Of a stretch of 64,000 nucleotides of DNA, positions 8,321 to 17,948 are shown piece after piece. The stretch lies in the NCBI GenBank assembly GCA_028688955.1, contig JAQTXD010000001.1, positions 62,001-126,000 of the forward strand. Reading direction: 5' to 3'. Position numbers and translations under genes: made by a program. Each line of letters begins with the position of its first letter. The stretch's first letter is position 1. Source of the stretch: Desulfuromonadaceae bacterium. Lineage in GTDB: Bacteria > Desulfobacterota > Desulfuromonadia > Geobacterales > Pseudopelobacteraceae. The notes beneath the pieces are model-generated. The model searched no databases and was not told the DNA's origin. It worked only from the letters and a program-made list of their open reading frames with translations.

Positions 8321-10045
8321 TCACTCAACAAACGTGACGCGGTTTATCTCCTTGAGTGTCGTTATACCTGCCAACATCTTTTCTTCAGCAGAATCCCGCA
8401 AAAAAAGAACACCGGCATCACGGGCAGCATTTTTCAACTGGGTTGCCGGAACTTTGGCAATAATAAGGTCTCGAATCTGGTCGTTCAGTTCCAGAAGTTC
8501 TACGATTGCAACACGCCCCTTGTAGCCGGTCCCATGACATTCATCACACCCATGTGACTCATACAGCGTCACTCCACGGTATTTTTCCGGATCGACGCCA
8601 CCGTCTATCAACTGTTCGTCACTATATCGGACCGGACGGCGACATACGGGACATACTTTTCGGACCAGTCGTTGTGCCAGGACACAGTTGAGGCATGACA
8701 CAAAGTTGTAGGGGTCAATGCCCATATGAATGAAACGCCCGATAACATCAAAAACATTATTTGCATGAACGGTTGTGAACACCAAGTGACCGGTTAAAGC
8801 AGATTGGACGGCAATTTGCGCGGTTTCAGAGTCACGTTTTTCACCAACCATAATCTTGTCCGGGTCATGACGCAGAATGGACCGCAGACCTTTCGCAAAG
8901 GTCAGTCCTTTCTTTTCATTGACCGGAATCTGCAAAACGCCGCGAAGCATGTATTCAACCGGGTCTTCGATGGTGATTATTTTATCTTCCCCGGTATGAA
9001 TTTCGGTCAGGGCGGCATACAGCGTTGTTGTCTTGCCGGAACCGGTTGGACCTGTCACCAGAACCATTCCATACGGCTCCCGGATTTTTTTCCGCAGGCG
9101 CTTGATTTCCCGCTCGCTGACGCCAAGATTTTCCAGTGTCAATCCCTTCAAGTCACTGGCAATGCTCTCCTTGTCAAGGATACGGATAACGGCATCCTCA
9201 CCCAACGAACTCGGCATAATCGAAACGCGAAAATCGATCGATTTATCCCCAAAACGGATTTTAAAACGGCCATCCTGGGGAATCCTCCGCTCGGAAATAT
9301 CCAGTTCACTCATAACCTTAAGTCGGGAAATAATGGGTGACTGGAAGTGCTGGTCGATCGTATCGTTTGCTTTGTACAGCACACCATCGATACGATACTT
9401 GATATCGACTCCATCAATACCGGTTTCAATATGAATATCACTCGCCCGGCGGCTCAGTGCGTCCAGAATGGTCGTATTTATCAGTTTGATGATCGGACTG
9501 GTATCATCCGACAGCGTTTCAACTGATAATACCTCCTCGCCCCGGTCGGTCTCTTTCACCAACTGAAGCATGAAGTCTTCTGAGACTTCCCTCAGTACAC
9601 GACGCGTCCCTTCACCGGCCTTGGTTACCGCAGCGATTCCCGATTCAGAAGCAACCCGAATCTGAACCTGGCGGTCAAGCAGCAGCTCAAGTTCATCAAG
9701 ATTGATTACGTCTGTCGGATCCGCAACAGCGACAATAATTTCATGAGGCTGCATCGCCAGCGGTACAAAGTGAAAGCGGTAAATCGCATCCGGCGGCAAT
9801 TGATTAAGCAGTTCAGAATCCATCTTGAAATTTTGCAGATTGATGTATTCGAGCCCGAACTGCTCTGCCAATGCCCGCGCAAGGTTTTCTTCCGAAACCA
9901 AACCCTCACTCAGGGCAATCTCACCAAACCGGCGCCTGGTTGTAGTCAGTTTTTCTATAATAATCGGCAACTGATCCGGATTCAAAAATCCCATTTCCAT
10001 CAGGATAATGCCGATATTTTTTCTTCTGAAAGGTTGGCCTGTCAT
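8321..10045 (-). CDS. gspE: Type II secretion ATPase GspE with MshEN domain
   Basis: This is the hexameric motor ATPase of the apparatus. The N-terminal domain (about 9-75) has two MshEN-type repeats (IGIILMEMGFLNPDQL and FGEIALSEGLVSEENLARAL), a fold known to bind c-di-GMP in MshE and relatives. A second N-domain follows, then the ATPase core: Walker A GPTGSGKTT (332-340), Asp box IITIEDPVEY (356-365), Walker B KIMVGEKRD (397-405) and His box (420-427). The C-terminal tetracysteine zinc site is Cys465, 468, 500 and 503. Lys replaces the usual Ile in the GEIRD motif. 574 residues; gspF lies 1 nt upstream. Confidence 0.93.
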   Translation of the reverse strand: MTGQPFRRKNIGIILMEMGFLNPDQLPIIIEKLTTTRRRFGEIALSEGLVSEENLARALAEQFGLEYINLQNFKMDSELLNQLPPDAIYRFHFVPLAMQPHEIIVAVADPTDVINLDELELLLDRQVQIRVASESGIAAVTKAGEGTRRVLREVSEDFMLQLVKETDRGEEVLSVETLSDDTSPIIKLINTTILDALSRRASDIHIETGIDGVDIKYRIDGVLYKANDTIDQHFQSPIISRLKVMSELDISERRIPQDGRFKIRFGDKSIDFRVSIMPSSLGEDAVIRILDKESIASDLKGLTLENLGVSEREIKRLRKKIREPYGMVLVTGPTGSGKTTTLYAALTEIHTGEDKIITIEDPVEYMLRGVLQIPVNEKKGLTFAKGLRSILRHDPDKIMVGEKRDSETAQIAVQSALTGHLVFTTVHANNVFDVIGRFIHMGIDPYNFVSCLNCVLAQRLVRKVCPVCRRPVRYSDEQLIDGGVDPEKYRGVTLYESHGCDECHGTGYKGRVAIVELLELNDQIRDLIIAKVPATQLKNAARDAGVLFLRDSAEEKMLAGITTLKEINRVTFVE

Positions 10046-10046
10046 A

Positions 10047-11255
10047 TTAACCTACCGTGCCGGCAATTTTAAAAATTGGAAGGTACATCGCAATAATAAT
10101 TACGCCAATTACGACGCCCATAATCAGCATGATAGCCGGCTCAATAGCCGTCGTCAGCAGGTGCATCCGCTCTTCAAGTTCATCTTCAAGATAATTGGAA
10201 ATATCAATCAGCATATCTTCAAGTGAACCGGTAGTTTCACCAACTCCGAGCATACGGAGCGCCAATGGCGGCATGAGATTAATCCGCTCGAGTGCAACCG
10301 AAAGTCGGCCACCTTCTTCAATAAATCGTACCGCTTCTAACAGACGCTTCTCCATAAAGACATTATTCAGAGTTCCGATCGACATGCGCAATGATTCAAT
10401 AATGGGGATACCGCTGCCCAGAACGGTGGCCAGAGTTCGAGTAAATCCAGCAACAGAGTACTTTGTGAAGACATCCCCTGCAACCGGTACGGTCAATTTG
10501 AAGCGATCAAGTGCAAAGCGCCCTGCTTCAGTCTTTTTCCACGAATTGAACGCAGCGAGAACTCCAATAAACGCAAGTATACCAAAAATAAAATAATGTC
10601 TGAGAAATGAGGTAAATGTAATGAGCATCTGAGTCAAGGCGGGGAGCTGTGATCCCGAATCGGTATACACCTGGCTAAATGTAGGCACAACATATACGAG
10701 CAGCAGTGTTATCGCAAGACAGGCAAACACAACAAGAATTGCCGGGTAAAAAATCGCTGCGACTATCTTCTTACGGAGAGTACCGACTCTCTTTAAATAT
10801 TCAATATATCGCCTGATGGTTTGCGGCAGGTCACCGGTTCGTTCACCGGCTCGAATTGAAGCAACATACAGATACGGGAAGGCCCGGCCATGCTTTTCCA
10901 TTGCGACTGACAACGCGGCCCCGGCTTTGACATCTTCACGCACCTGTACCAGAATTTCATATAATGGACCGGAATCATGACGTTCAAGAATCGCATCAAG
11001 CACCTGCATAACCGGCATGCCTGCCTTAATGAGCACAAGCATTTCCTGATTAAAGGTCAAAAGAGACTTGTTATCAATCTTGCGACGTCTGATACCCTTG
11101 TCAAATAAAAATTGAAACGCTTTCTTTTTTACCTCAAATACAAAAAAACCCTGGTCTTCAAGATTTTTACGAAGAACGGCACCGTCGGCGGCTTCAAAAT
11201 CCCTGATAAGAATCTTACCGTCTGATGCACCAAGTTTGCAGGAATAGAGCGCCAT
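10047..11255 (-). CDS. gspF: Type II secretion inner-membrane platform protein GspF
   Basis: This polytopic protein has two GspF domains (about 70-195 and 270-395), each followed by hydrophobic segments (FYPAILVVFACLAITLLLVY; PAIMLIMGVVIGVIIIAMYL). It anchors the motor ATPase and drives pseudopilin extraction. It is the first gene of the long minus-strand run reaching down to ftsX. No strong ribosome site is visible before the ATG at 11255. 402 residues, the usual length. Confidence 0.92.
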   Translation of the reverse strand: MALYSCKLGASDGKILIRDFEAADGAVLRKNLEDQGFFVFEVKKKAFQFLFDKGIRRRKIDNKSLLTFNQEMLVLIKAGMPVMQVLDAILERHDSGPLYEILVQVREDVKAGAALSVAMEKHGRAFPYLYVASIRAGERTGDLPQTIRRYIEYLKRVGTLRKKIVAAIFYPAILVVFACLAITLLLVYVVPTFSQVYTDSGSQLPALTQMLITFTSFLRHYFIFGILAFIGVLAAFNSWKKTEAGRFALDRFKLTVPVAGDVFTKYSVAGFTRTLATVLGSGIPIIESLRMSIGTLNNVFMEKRLLEAVRFIEEGGRLSVALERINLMPPLALRMLGVGETTGSLEDMLIDISNYLEDELEERMHLLTTAIEPAIMLIMGVVIGVIIIAMYLPIFKIAGTVG

Positions 11256-11296
11256 AAGCGTAATTAAATACCATAGGTGGTGAAAAAATTAAATAT

Positions 11297-11326
11297 AAAA
11301 CCACAGGCAATACGCACTGTGGTTTT
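11297..11326 (-). terminator. Rho-independent terminator between the 61-aa gene and gspF
   Basis: A perfect 10-bp inverted repeat (AAAACCACAG / CTGTGGTTTT) with a 10-nt loop is followed on the minus strand by an A/T-rich tract ending in a run of T. It separates the ndh/mannosyltransferase group from gspF, so the secretion operon probably has its own promoter in 11256-11296. Confidence 0.7.
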
Positions 11327-11381
11327 AAAGGGCGGAATTATGAAAAAAGGATGAGTATGAAATTACCGATTGAAAAACGGG

Positions 11382-11567
11382 CTACGCATTCAGCATGCCA
11401 ATTACCCAGATAAAAAACGACACGGCAACAGAAGTCCCCCAGCGAATTCCGCTTGATGCCACAAAAACATCTTTTTCAGGAAATGCCTTTAATATCAGCA
11501 TTATGCTGGAAAACAACCAACCGATTAACCCGACTATAAGAATGACTGCCCACACGTTGCTCACCAT
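11382..11567 (-). CDS. Small two-helix membrane protein of unknown function
   Basis: 61 residues with two hydrophobic segments (about 5-27 and 46-60) separated by a short polar loop (FPEKDVFVASSGIRWG). It lies 10 nt after the polyprenol mannosyltransferase and ahead of a terminator, in the same direction, so it is probably cotranscribed. No family recognised and no strong ribosome site seen. It could be an accessory anchor for the soluble transferase, but nothing in the sequence proves this. Confidence 0.55.
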   Translation of the reverse strand: MVSNVWAVILIVGLIGWLFSSIMLILKAFPEKDVFVASSGIRWGTSVAVSFFIWVIGMLNA

Positions 11568-11577
11568 AGTATAGATA

Positions 11578-12300
11578 TTATTTCCCCAAAAATCGTGAAA
11601 GAATCGAGCGGATGCGAAGTTTCCAAACCATCAATACCGCCTCCCGGACAATGGTGCCGGACATTTTAGAACTGCCGGCATGGCGATCTATAAAAATAAT
11701 AGGTATTTCAGAAATACGAAACCCTTTTTCCATGCAGCGGTAATTCATCTCGATCTGGAACGAATAACCGTCAGATGTTACCCGTGTGAGATCAATTGCT
11801 TCGATTGTAGATCGCCGAAAACATTTAAAACCACTTGTACAGTCACGAACCTGTAATCCGGTCACCCAGCGCGTATAGACACTCGCAAAATAACTTAAGA
11901 TCAGGCGCCTGATCGGCCAGTTGACGACACTGACACCATTTAGATAGCGTGAACCGATTACCAGATCGTTTTCCTTGATCGCCGCGAGAAAAAGCGGCAG
12001 GGTTGCGGGATCATGAGAAAAATCGGCGTCCATTTCAATCAGATAGTCCGCACCCATCTCAAGAGCCTTCTTAAACCCTTCTCGGTACGCAGAACCCAGA
12101 CCAAGTTTGCCGGTGCGATGCAGAACGTGAACACGATCATGTTCGGCGACAAGTGTGTCAATAATCGTTCCGGTACCATCCGGAGAATTATCATCAACAA
12201 AGAGAATATTAATATCCGGATGCTGTGCCAGTACTGCGTTTGTCAAAGACCGTACATTATCTTTCTCATTGTAGGTTGGTATGACGACAAATGCCTTCAA
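11578..12300 (-). CDS. Polyprenol monophosphomannose synthase (GT2 family)
   Basis: A compact family-2 glycosyltransferase of 240 residues. Visible motifs are the N-terminal nucleotide-binding VVIPTYNEKDNV, FVDDNSPDGT, and the metal-binding EMDADFSHDP (DXD equivalent). It resembles Dpm1-type enzymes, which transfer mannose from GDP-mannose to polyprenol phosphate on the cytoplasmic membrane face for protein or glycan mannosylation. No C-terminal GtrA-like membrane domain is present. The exact sugar cannot be read from the sequence. Confidence 0.85.
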   Translation of the reverse strand: MKAFVVIPTYNEKDNVRSLTNAVLAQHPDINILFVDDNSPDGTGTIIDTLVAEHDRVHVLHRTGKLGLGSAYREGFKKALEMGADYLIEMDADFSHDPATLPLFLAAIKENDLVIGSRYLNGVSVVNWPIRRLILSYFASVYTRWVTGLQVRDCTSGFKCFRRSTIEAIDLTRVTSDGYSFQIEMNYRCMEKGFRISEIPIIFIDRHAGSSKMSGTIVREAVLMVWKLRIRSILSRFLGK

Positions 12301-12426
12301 GTTATCTCCGCATAAAGCTGCTGATGTTCCGTAAAATCAAATATTTGGGAGATAATACGGGATTTTTTTTATAAAAGTCAAGGACGACAGATACACCGGA
12401 ATCCTTCAGGAGTCCAGACTCGGATT

Positions 12427-13689
12427 CTACACGGAAACTGCGCGACGTTTTCTTGAAGTGATAAGACGTACCTGCCGCTCCTGAAACCAATATGCGTAAG
12501 TCCAGTTCATCATGACAACAACTCGGTTGCGGAATCCGATCAAATAGTAGAGGTGCAGCAGCAACCAGGCAAGCCAGGCAATATAACCACGGACACTGAA
12601 ACCTGCAGCAGTCGCAACGGCAGAGCTCTTGCCGATTGTTGCCATTGCACCTTTGTCAAAATAGTGAAAGGGGGGCACCGTCCTCCCCTGTTCACGGGCA
12701 AGAATTGTCCGTGCAGCATACTCACCCTGCTGACTCGCAACCGGTGCCATCATCGGTAGCGGTACTCCGCTGTCAAGACAGCTCGACATGTCTCCAACGA
12801 CAAACACTTCCGGATGACCCTTGATACTGAGGTCCGGCTGTACGACGATTCTCCCGCCAGCACCGCGTTCGACACCAACGATAGAGCCTGCCAACTCCGC
12901 GGCGGCAACCCCGGCTGACCAGAATAGTGTGTGGGACGCGAGCACCGCCCCGCCATACAACTCTACAGTTTCTGCGGTTGCTCCGACAACCCGGTTATCC
13001 AAAAGAACCTCAACACCCATGGACGTCAGTTTTTGATGTGCGTATTCCCGGAGTTCGCCCGGCATGGCGGTCAAGAGTGAGTCAGCCGCTTCAACCAGTA
13101 TAATTCTGGTCTCATCGGCAGAAATGCCGGGGTGATCCTGTGAGAGGACGTAAACAATCAACTCTCTTAATGCTCCGGCAAACTCGACTCCGGTTGGTCC
13201 ACCACCAACAATCACAAATGTCAGCAAAGCCGACTTTCGTACAGGATCCGATTCACTTGAGGCACGTTCAAACATCAAAAGAATGTGATTGCGTAAATCT
13301 TCGGCCTGATCGAGTCTCTTGAGATCAAAGGCATGTGCGGCGACGCTCTCCATGCCAAAAAAGTTGGTGCGGCTGCCGGCAGCAACGACCAGATAATCAT
13401 AGGGTACCGGACCGGAGTCAGTTTCCACACACTTGTTCGCCAGATCTATTCCACTGATTTCAGCAAGCATAAATGAAGCACCCTGCCAACGGCGTGTCAG
13501 ACCGCGTAACGGATAGGCTATTGCCTCCTGCTCGAGCCCGGCGGTTGCAACCTGATATAAAAGCGGCTGGAACAGATGATAGTTATTGCGATCAACCATG
13601 ATCAATTCAACGTCGCTTCCAGCAAGTTTTTTTGCAGCCCGTAACCCTCCAAACCCCATACCGGCAATGACAACCCGTTTTTTAGACAT
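12427..13689 (-). CDS. ndh: Type II NADH dehydrogenase
   Basis: This is a single-subunit, non-proton-pumping NADH:quinone oxidoreductase of 420 residues. It has the N-terminal FAD motif (VVIAGMGFGGLRAA), the YHLFQPLLYQVATAGL segment typical of NDH-2, a second dinucleotide motif for NADH (FVIVGGGPTGVEFAGAL, about 160-176), and the VFVVGDM flavin loop (about 290-296). The C-terminus has a hydrophobic/amphipathic region (GYIAWLAWLLLHLYYLIGF) for membrane attachment. It would feed electrons into the quinone pool without energy conservation. It lies 126 nt upstream of the mannosyltransferase. Confidence 0.92.
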   Translation of the reverse strand: MSKKRVVIAGMGFGGLRAAKKLAGSDVELIMVDRNNYHLFQPLLYQVATAGLEQEAIAYPLRGLTRRWQGASFMLAEISGIDLANKCVETDSGPVPYDYLVVAAGSRTNFFGMESVAAHAFDLKRLDQAEDLRNHILLMFERASSESDPVRKSALLTFVIVGGGPTGVEFAGALRELIVYVLSQDHPGISADETRIILVEAADSLLTAMPGELREYAHQKLTSMGVEVLLDNRVVGATAETVELYGGAVLASHTLFWSAGVAAAELAGSIVGVERGAGGRIVVQPDLSIKGHPEVFVVGDMSSCLDSGVPLPMMAPVASQQGEYAARTILAREQGRTVPPFHYFDKGAMATIGKSSAVATAAGFSVRGYIAWLAWLLLHLYYLIGFRNRVVVMMNWTYAYWFQERQVRLITSRKRRAVSV

Positions 13690-14009
13690 TGTAAGTTTCC
13701 CATCAGCAATTTAGATTTTATGTTGCCACTGCATATGAATATTCTGTCGCTATTGCAATTAACGGTGTCATACCTTATAAACCGAAACATATGCCGGAGG
13801 CAAATTTCTAATGCATGTGTGCCGATAATAATATGATAAAATCCGCCCGGATTATCATCCAGTCTGTTTTGCTGCTGATGGTTAATTTTGAATCTTTATT
13901 AATAAATCAAATTCGGGATATCGAGTTGTACCTGGCTGCAACAGTAACGCTACGCCGCCCTGTCCCGGCATACTGAACACCGCCTGCATGGATTGCTGAT
14001 AGGAGTGTA
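13690..14009. other. 320-bp divergent intergenic region
   Basis: This gap lies between ndh (minus) and the Cache histidine kinase (plus) and must hold promoters for both. I see no gene. A 12-bp perfect palindrome TTTATTAATAAA lies at about 13893-13904. An AGGAG ribosome site for the kinase is at 14001-14005. No convincing -35/-10 or -24/-12 pair was recognised. Confidence 0.5.
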
Positions 14010-15965
14010 ATGATTTTCTTTTTCAACAGATTGAAACTACGTGGAAAATTACTTACTCTGGTGTTGCCGCTGGTGATAATTCCAATGTTCGTCGTAGCCG
14101 CTGTTATTGGTTACATCGCCAACCAGCAGGCCTACCGCGGTGTAACAAAAACCAGCAAAGATGATCTGCAGCACCTTTCAGCGTTCTGCATCGACCTGCT
14201 TAATTCCCACCATCAGCAATTTCAGGTATACAAACAGGACAAGTCGCATAATCTCAACAACGAATTGGCGACGTTAACCGCACTGTCATACAACCTCGTC
14301 AGTATTGAACAAAACCAGCACAAACTTGGACGACTCGATCTCAAAACGGCCAAACGCGAAGCCACACTAGCCTTGAAAAAGATAAATGTCGGTGAAAGCG
14401 GCTATATTTATGCCATGACCAGTAGAGGTGAGCTTACGGCTCATATTGCCCGTGAGGGAGAAAACGTATTTGACGAGCGCGATGAGAGCGGCCGCTATTT
14501 CATTCGAGAAATGTGCGCTTCCGCACGGGCCAGTAAAGCGGGTGAAACGCTTTTCATCACCTATCCATGGCGTAATGCCGTTCTTGGTGATAAAACGCCT
14601 CGAACCAAAGTTGTTGCCTATAAATATTTCCGTGAATGGGACTGGATAATTGCTGCCGGCAGCTATCTGGATGAGACAGTTGGTGACGCTGCCTTCGAAC
14701 AGCAATCATTTGCAAAACTTAAAGAAAGCATACGGGCAAAAAAAGTCGGCGTGAGCGGATACATTTTCTGTATGGACAGTAAGGGCACCTTTACAATCCA
14801 CCCGGATTCCGAAGGTAAAAATCTGACCGACACACAGGACGTGAATAGCAACAGTTTCATCAGAGAAATGTGCAGCAAAAAGAGCGGTTGGATTCGATAT
14901 CCCTGGAAAAACAGCAGCGACGCCGCTCCCCGCATGAAGATTGTACGCTACGACTATTTTGAGCCATGGGACTGGATTATTGCAGTCGGGTCATATGAAG
15001 ATGAATTTTATCAGGAAGCCAACAAGATCAAGACGCATATTCTCCTCAGCATGGCACTACTGGTTCTGGTCGTAGGAATAGTAGCGACGGCACTTGTTTT
15101 CAAGGTTTCAACTATCATTACGCTCCCGATTACCCATATGATGTCTGTCATATCACGAGTAAAACGAGGTAACCTTGATGAGCGGATATCAGTCAACGGA
15201 GAGGATGAACTCGCCGAGTTGGGGAGTGCGTTCAATCGTATGACCGACATTATTCAACGCAACAAGACTATAGAATCAAATCTTGCCCAACAGGGTAAAA
15301 TGGCTTCTCTGGGCATACTGTCATCGGGGGTCGCTCATGAAATAAATAACCCGTTGGGTGTTATTCTTGGATATGCAGGTTATCTGGAAAGTAAAATGCG
15401 TGAGGAAGATCCTAATTATCAGTATATTCATGAAATTAAAAGGGAAAGTAAGCGCTGCAAAAAAATCGTTCAGGACTTGCTATCATACGCCCGAACGCCG
15501 CGCCCCACGTTCGAGGCAACTGATCTTCACGATCTCCTGCAGCAGATTGTCAGTTTTGCCGCCAATCATACCGATATGCGGGGTATCACGATCAAAACCG
15601 TTTTTGCTCACGACCTGCCGCCAGTTGAGCTGGATGGTGACCAGATGCGCCAGGTCGCTATAAATCTGATACTTAATGCCGGTGGTGCCATGCCGAACGG
15701 CGGTATTCTTACTGTAAGCACCGAAGTTACCGATGCCGCCCATGTGAGCATAGTATTCAGTGACAGCGGTTACGGTATTCCGAAAGAAAGTCTGGAAAAA
15801 ATTTTTGAACCGTTTTACACCACAAAGGCCCGCGGAACCGGACTTGGTCTTGCTATTACCCGGCAGATAATTGAGCAGCACCATGGTGAGATCAACATTG
15901 ACAGCACTGTAGGTACGGGCACGTGTGTTACGGTGACACTGCCAATAGAGCAAGAGGTACTGTAA
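14010..15965 (+). CDS. Membrane sensor histidine kinase with two Cache domains (NtrB-like)
   Basis: 651 residues. N-terminal membrane helix (about 12-34), then an extracytoplasmic part with two related single-Cache repeats, each with an FIREMC motif, a YPW motif and a D/EPWDWIIA(A/V)GSY-type segment, a second helix (about 344-364), HAMP, HisKA with phosphorylatable His in [13 protein letters not shown] (about 440), and a HATPase domain (NLILNAGGAMPNGG; ARGTGLGLAI). It probably senses a small organic ligand and phosphorylates the sigma-54 activator encoded 1 nt downstream. The ATG follows AGGAGTGTA. Confidence 0.92.
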   Translation: MIFFFNRLKLRGKLLTLVLPLVIIPMFVVAAVIGYIANQQAYRGVTKTSKDDLQHLSAFCIDLLNSHHQQFQVYKQDKSHNLNNELATLTALSYNLVSIEQNQHKLGRLDLKTAKREATLALKKINVGESGYIYAMTSRGELTAHIAREGENVFDERDESGRYFIREMCASARASKAGETLFITYPWRNAVLGDKTPRTKVVAYKYFREWDWIIAAGSYLDETVGDAAFEQQSFAKLKESIRAKKVGVSGYIFCMDSKGTFTIHPDSEGKNLTDTQDVNSNSFIREMCSKKSGWIRYPWKNSSDAAPRMKIVRYDYFEPWDWIIAVGSYEDEFYQEANKIKTHILLSMALLVLVVGIVATALVFKVSTIITLPITHMMSVISRVKRGNLDERISVNGEDELAELGSAFNRMTDIIQRNKTIESNLAQQGKMASLGILSSGVAHEINNPLGVILGYAGYLESKMREEDPNYQYIHEIKRESKRCKKIVQDLLSYARTPRPTFEATDLHDLLQQIVSFAANHTDMRGITIKTVFAHDLPPVELDGDQMRQVAINLILNAGGAMPNGGILTVSTEVTDAAHVSIVFSDSGYGIPKESLEKIFEPFYTTKARGTGLGLAITRQIIEQHHGEINIDSTVGTGTCVTVTLPIEQEVL

Positions 15966-15966
15966 A

Positions 15967-17358
15967 GTGACCGATAAAAAACGAATTTTACTGATCGATA
16001 ACGAAGCTGGTCTCTGCCGGATGATGGAACAGATATTGGTTGATCACGGTTATCTGGTACGTTCATACACCTCACCCCAAAAGGCGGTAGATGAGTTCAA
16101 GGCTTCGGCATGGGATCTGGTGATCAGCGACATTAAAATGCCCGGCATGAGCGGAATGGAGGTTTTGCAGGCCATTAAGGCAAAACAACATGACATACCG
16201 GTTATTATGATCACTGCGTATGCAACTGTTGACATGTCCATTCAGGCGCTTCGTAAAGGTGCGTATGATATGCTGACCAAACCATTCGAACCCGATGAAC
16301 TTATCTACCGGGTAAAGAATGCGCTGCAGCAGAGTCAGCTGCTCGAAGAAAATCGTGAACTTCGTGCTGAACTGGAGGAGAAATTCCGCTACGAAAATAT
16401 TATCGGGGCCTGTGACGGGCTGAAGAGTGTATTGGATCGTGTTGGAAAAGTCGCTGTCCGGGACACTGCAATCCTTGTAACCGGAGAATCAGGAACGGGG
16501 AAAGAGCTTATTGCGCAGGCAATCCATTACAATTCACCTCGCCGTGACAAGCGGTTTGTTGCCATTAATTGCGGCGCCCTGCCGGAAAACCTGCTGGAAA
16601 GCGAACTGTTCGGGTATAAAAAAGGGGCCTTCACCGGAGCTACTGAAAACCGTAGCGGTCTACTGGAGGCTGCCAACGGCGGCACCCTGTTTCTTGATGA
16701 GGTCGGCAACCTACCGATGAATGTACAGAAAACACTGCTCAGGTTTCTACAGGAGAAAGAATTTAATCGACTTGGCGACACCACCCCGACACGTGTAGAT
16801 GTTCGTATTATTTCCGCTACCAATTCAGACATTAAAAACGATATAAAACAGGGTCTTTTTAGAGAAGATCTATACTATCGCTTGAATGTTGTCACGATTC
16901 ACCTCCCCCCTTTGCGGGAACGCCATACTGATATCCCGCTCCTTGCTGCCCACTTTATTTTGTTACAGAACCAAAAATTCAATACTGCGATCAAGGGTTT
17001 TGATAATGATGCCATGCGACTGTTGTATTTATATGAATGGCCGGGAAATATCAGGCAGCTCAAAAATGTTATAGAAGCATGCATGGCATTGGAAACAGGT
17101 GATCATATCTCCCAGGATACGCTTGCCCAGTTTATCGAAGCGGCTCCTGCCATAAGAACCCATGCCGACAAATCAGAACGGATCAACCCGGACCTGCCCT
17201 ACACAACCGCTCTGGAACAGTTTGAAGCTGATCTGCTGCGCGGCCTTCTCAGGCGCCACGGCGGCAACATCGACCTGGCAGCTCGGGAGGCCGGAATGAA
17301 CATGGTGACCATGTATCGAAAAATAAAGAGATATGGAATTAAAAAAGAAGCATGCTGA
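15967..17358 (+). CDS. Sigma-54-dependent response regulator (NtrC family)
   Basis: 463 residues: receiver domain (phospho-acceptor Asp55 in VISDIKMPG), AAA+ domain with Walker A GESGTGKE and the sigma-54 contact motif GAFTGA, and a C-terminal Fis-type helix-turn-helix (GGNIDLAAREAGMNMVTMYRK). It should activate RNA polymerase-sigma54 promoters when phosphorylated by the kinase next door. Starts with GTG after AGAGGT. Its regulon is not evident; the two genes downstream are the nearest candidates, though I found no -24/-12 site ahead of them. Confidence 0.94.
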   Translation: MTDKKRILLIDNEAGLCRMMEQILVDHGYLVRSYTSPQKAVDEFKASAWDLVISDIKMPGMSGMEVLQAIKAKQHDIPVIMITAYATVDMSIQALRKGAYDMLTKPFEPDELIYRVKNALQQSQLLEENRELRAELEEKFRYENIIGACDGLKSVLDRVGKVAVRDTAILVTGESGTGKELIAQAIHYNSPRRDKRFVAINCGALPENLLESELFGYKKGAFTGATENRSGLLEAANGGTLFLDEVGNLPMNVQKTLLRFLQEKEFNRLGDTTPTRVDVRIISATNSDIKNDIKQGLFREDLYYRLNVVTIHLPPLRERHTDIPLLAAHFILLQNQKFNTAIKGFDNDAMRLLYLYEWPGNIRQLKNVIEACMALETGDHISQDTLAQFIEAAPAIRTHADKSERINPDLPYTTALEQFEADLLRGLLRRHGGNIDLAAREAGMNMVTMYRKIKRYGIKKEAC

Positions 17359-17370
17359 CTGGAGCAGATT

Positions 17371-17940
17371 ATGGAAGCGGACAGGATTAAATGGAATATG
17401 CGTTTCGAATCCCGGGAATCCTATCTCGGCGAGCGTCCCTCACCGTTTCTGGCGCGGGAGATCCTGCGCATCAAGGACATTACACCCGGTCTTGGGGCAC
17501 TTGATATTGCCTGCGGAGAAGGAAGAAACAGTATATTTCTGGCTCAACACGGTTTCAGAGTAGTGGGATTGGATATATCAGACGCCGGGCTCGCAAAAGG
17601 GGTGCAACGGGCTCAATCCGCCGGAGTTACGGTAGATTTTCGAAGAGTTGACCTTGACACCTATGCCATTAATGGTACGTACGACTTGATCCTCAATTTC
17701 AATTTTCTTGTGCGGGATTTAATCCCAACGGAAATCGCATCACTCAATCCGGGAGGGATACTGCTCCTTGATACGATAATGGCATCGGATCAGATGCTTC
17801 CTGCGCGTAATCCTTCTTATCTGCTCCAACCGGGGGAACTTGCCCGGCTCTTCGACCTGTATGATGGCGAGGTACTTATTTTAGAGGAAGTCATCGACGC
17901 GGATATGCCAACCGCCAGAATCATGTTTCGAAAGAATTGA
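17371..17940 (+). CDS. SAM-dependent methyltransferase (TehB/UbiE-like)
   Basis: A small class I methyltransferase of 189 residues. Motif I is GALDIACGEGRNSIFLA, followed by the acidic residue after strand 2 (VVGLDIS) and motif II (YDLILNFNFL). The N-terminal MEADRIKWNMRFESRESYLG is typical of TehB-like or small thiol/metalloid methyltransferases. The start follows GGAG at 6 nt. It lies 12 nt after the NtrC-like gene and overlaps the next gene's region. Substrate unknown. Confidence 0.82.
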   Translation: MEADRIKWNMRFESRESYLGERPSPFLAREILRIKDITPGLGALDIACGEGRNSIFLAQHGFRVVGLDISDAGLAKGVQRAQSAGVTVDFRRVDLDTYAINGTYDLILNFNFLVRDLIPTEIASLNPGGILLLDTIMASDQMLPARNPSYLLQPGELARLFDLYDGEVLILEEVIDADMPTARIMFRKN

Positions 17941-17948
17941 GGAGCGAC

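Noticed and set aside
13690..14009. Sigma-54 (-24/-12) promoter before the Cache kinase
   Set aside because: A TGACAC...TTGC-like string near 13755-13771 on the minus strand has the wrong spacing (11 instead of 10 nt between the GG-equivalent and GC) and points toward ndh.
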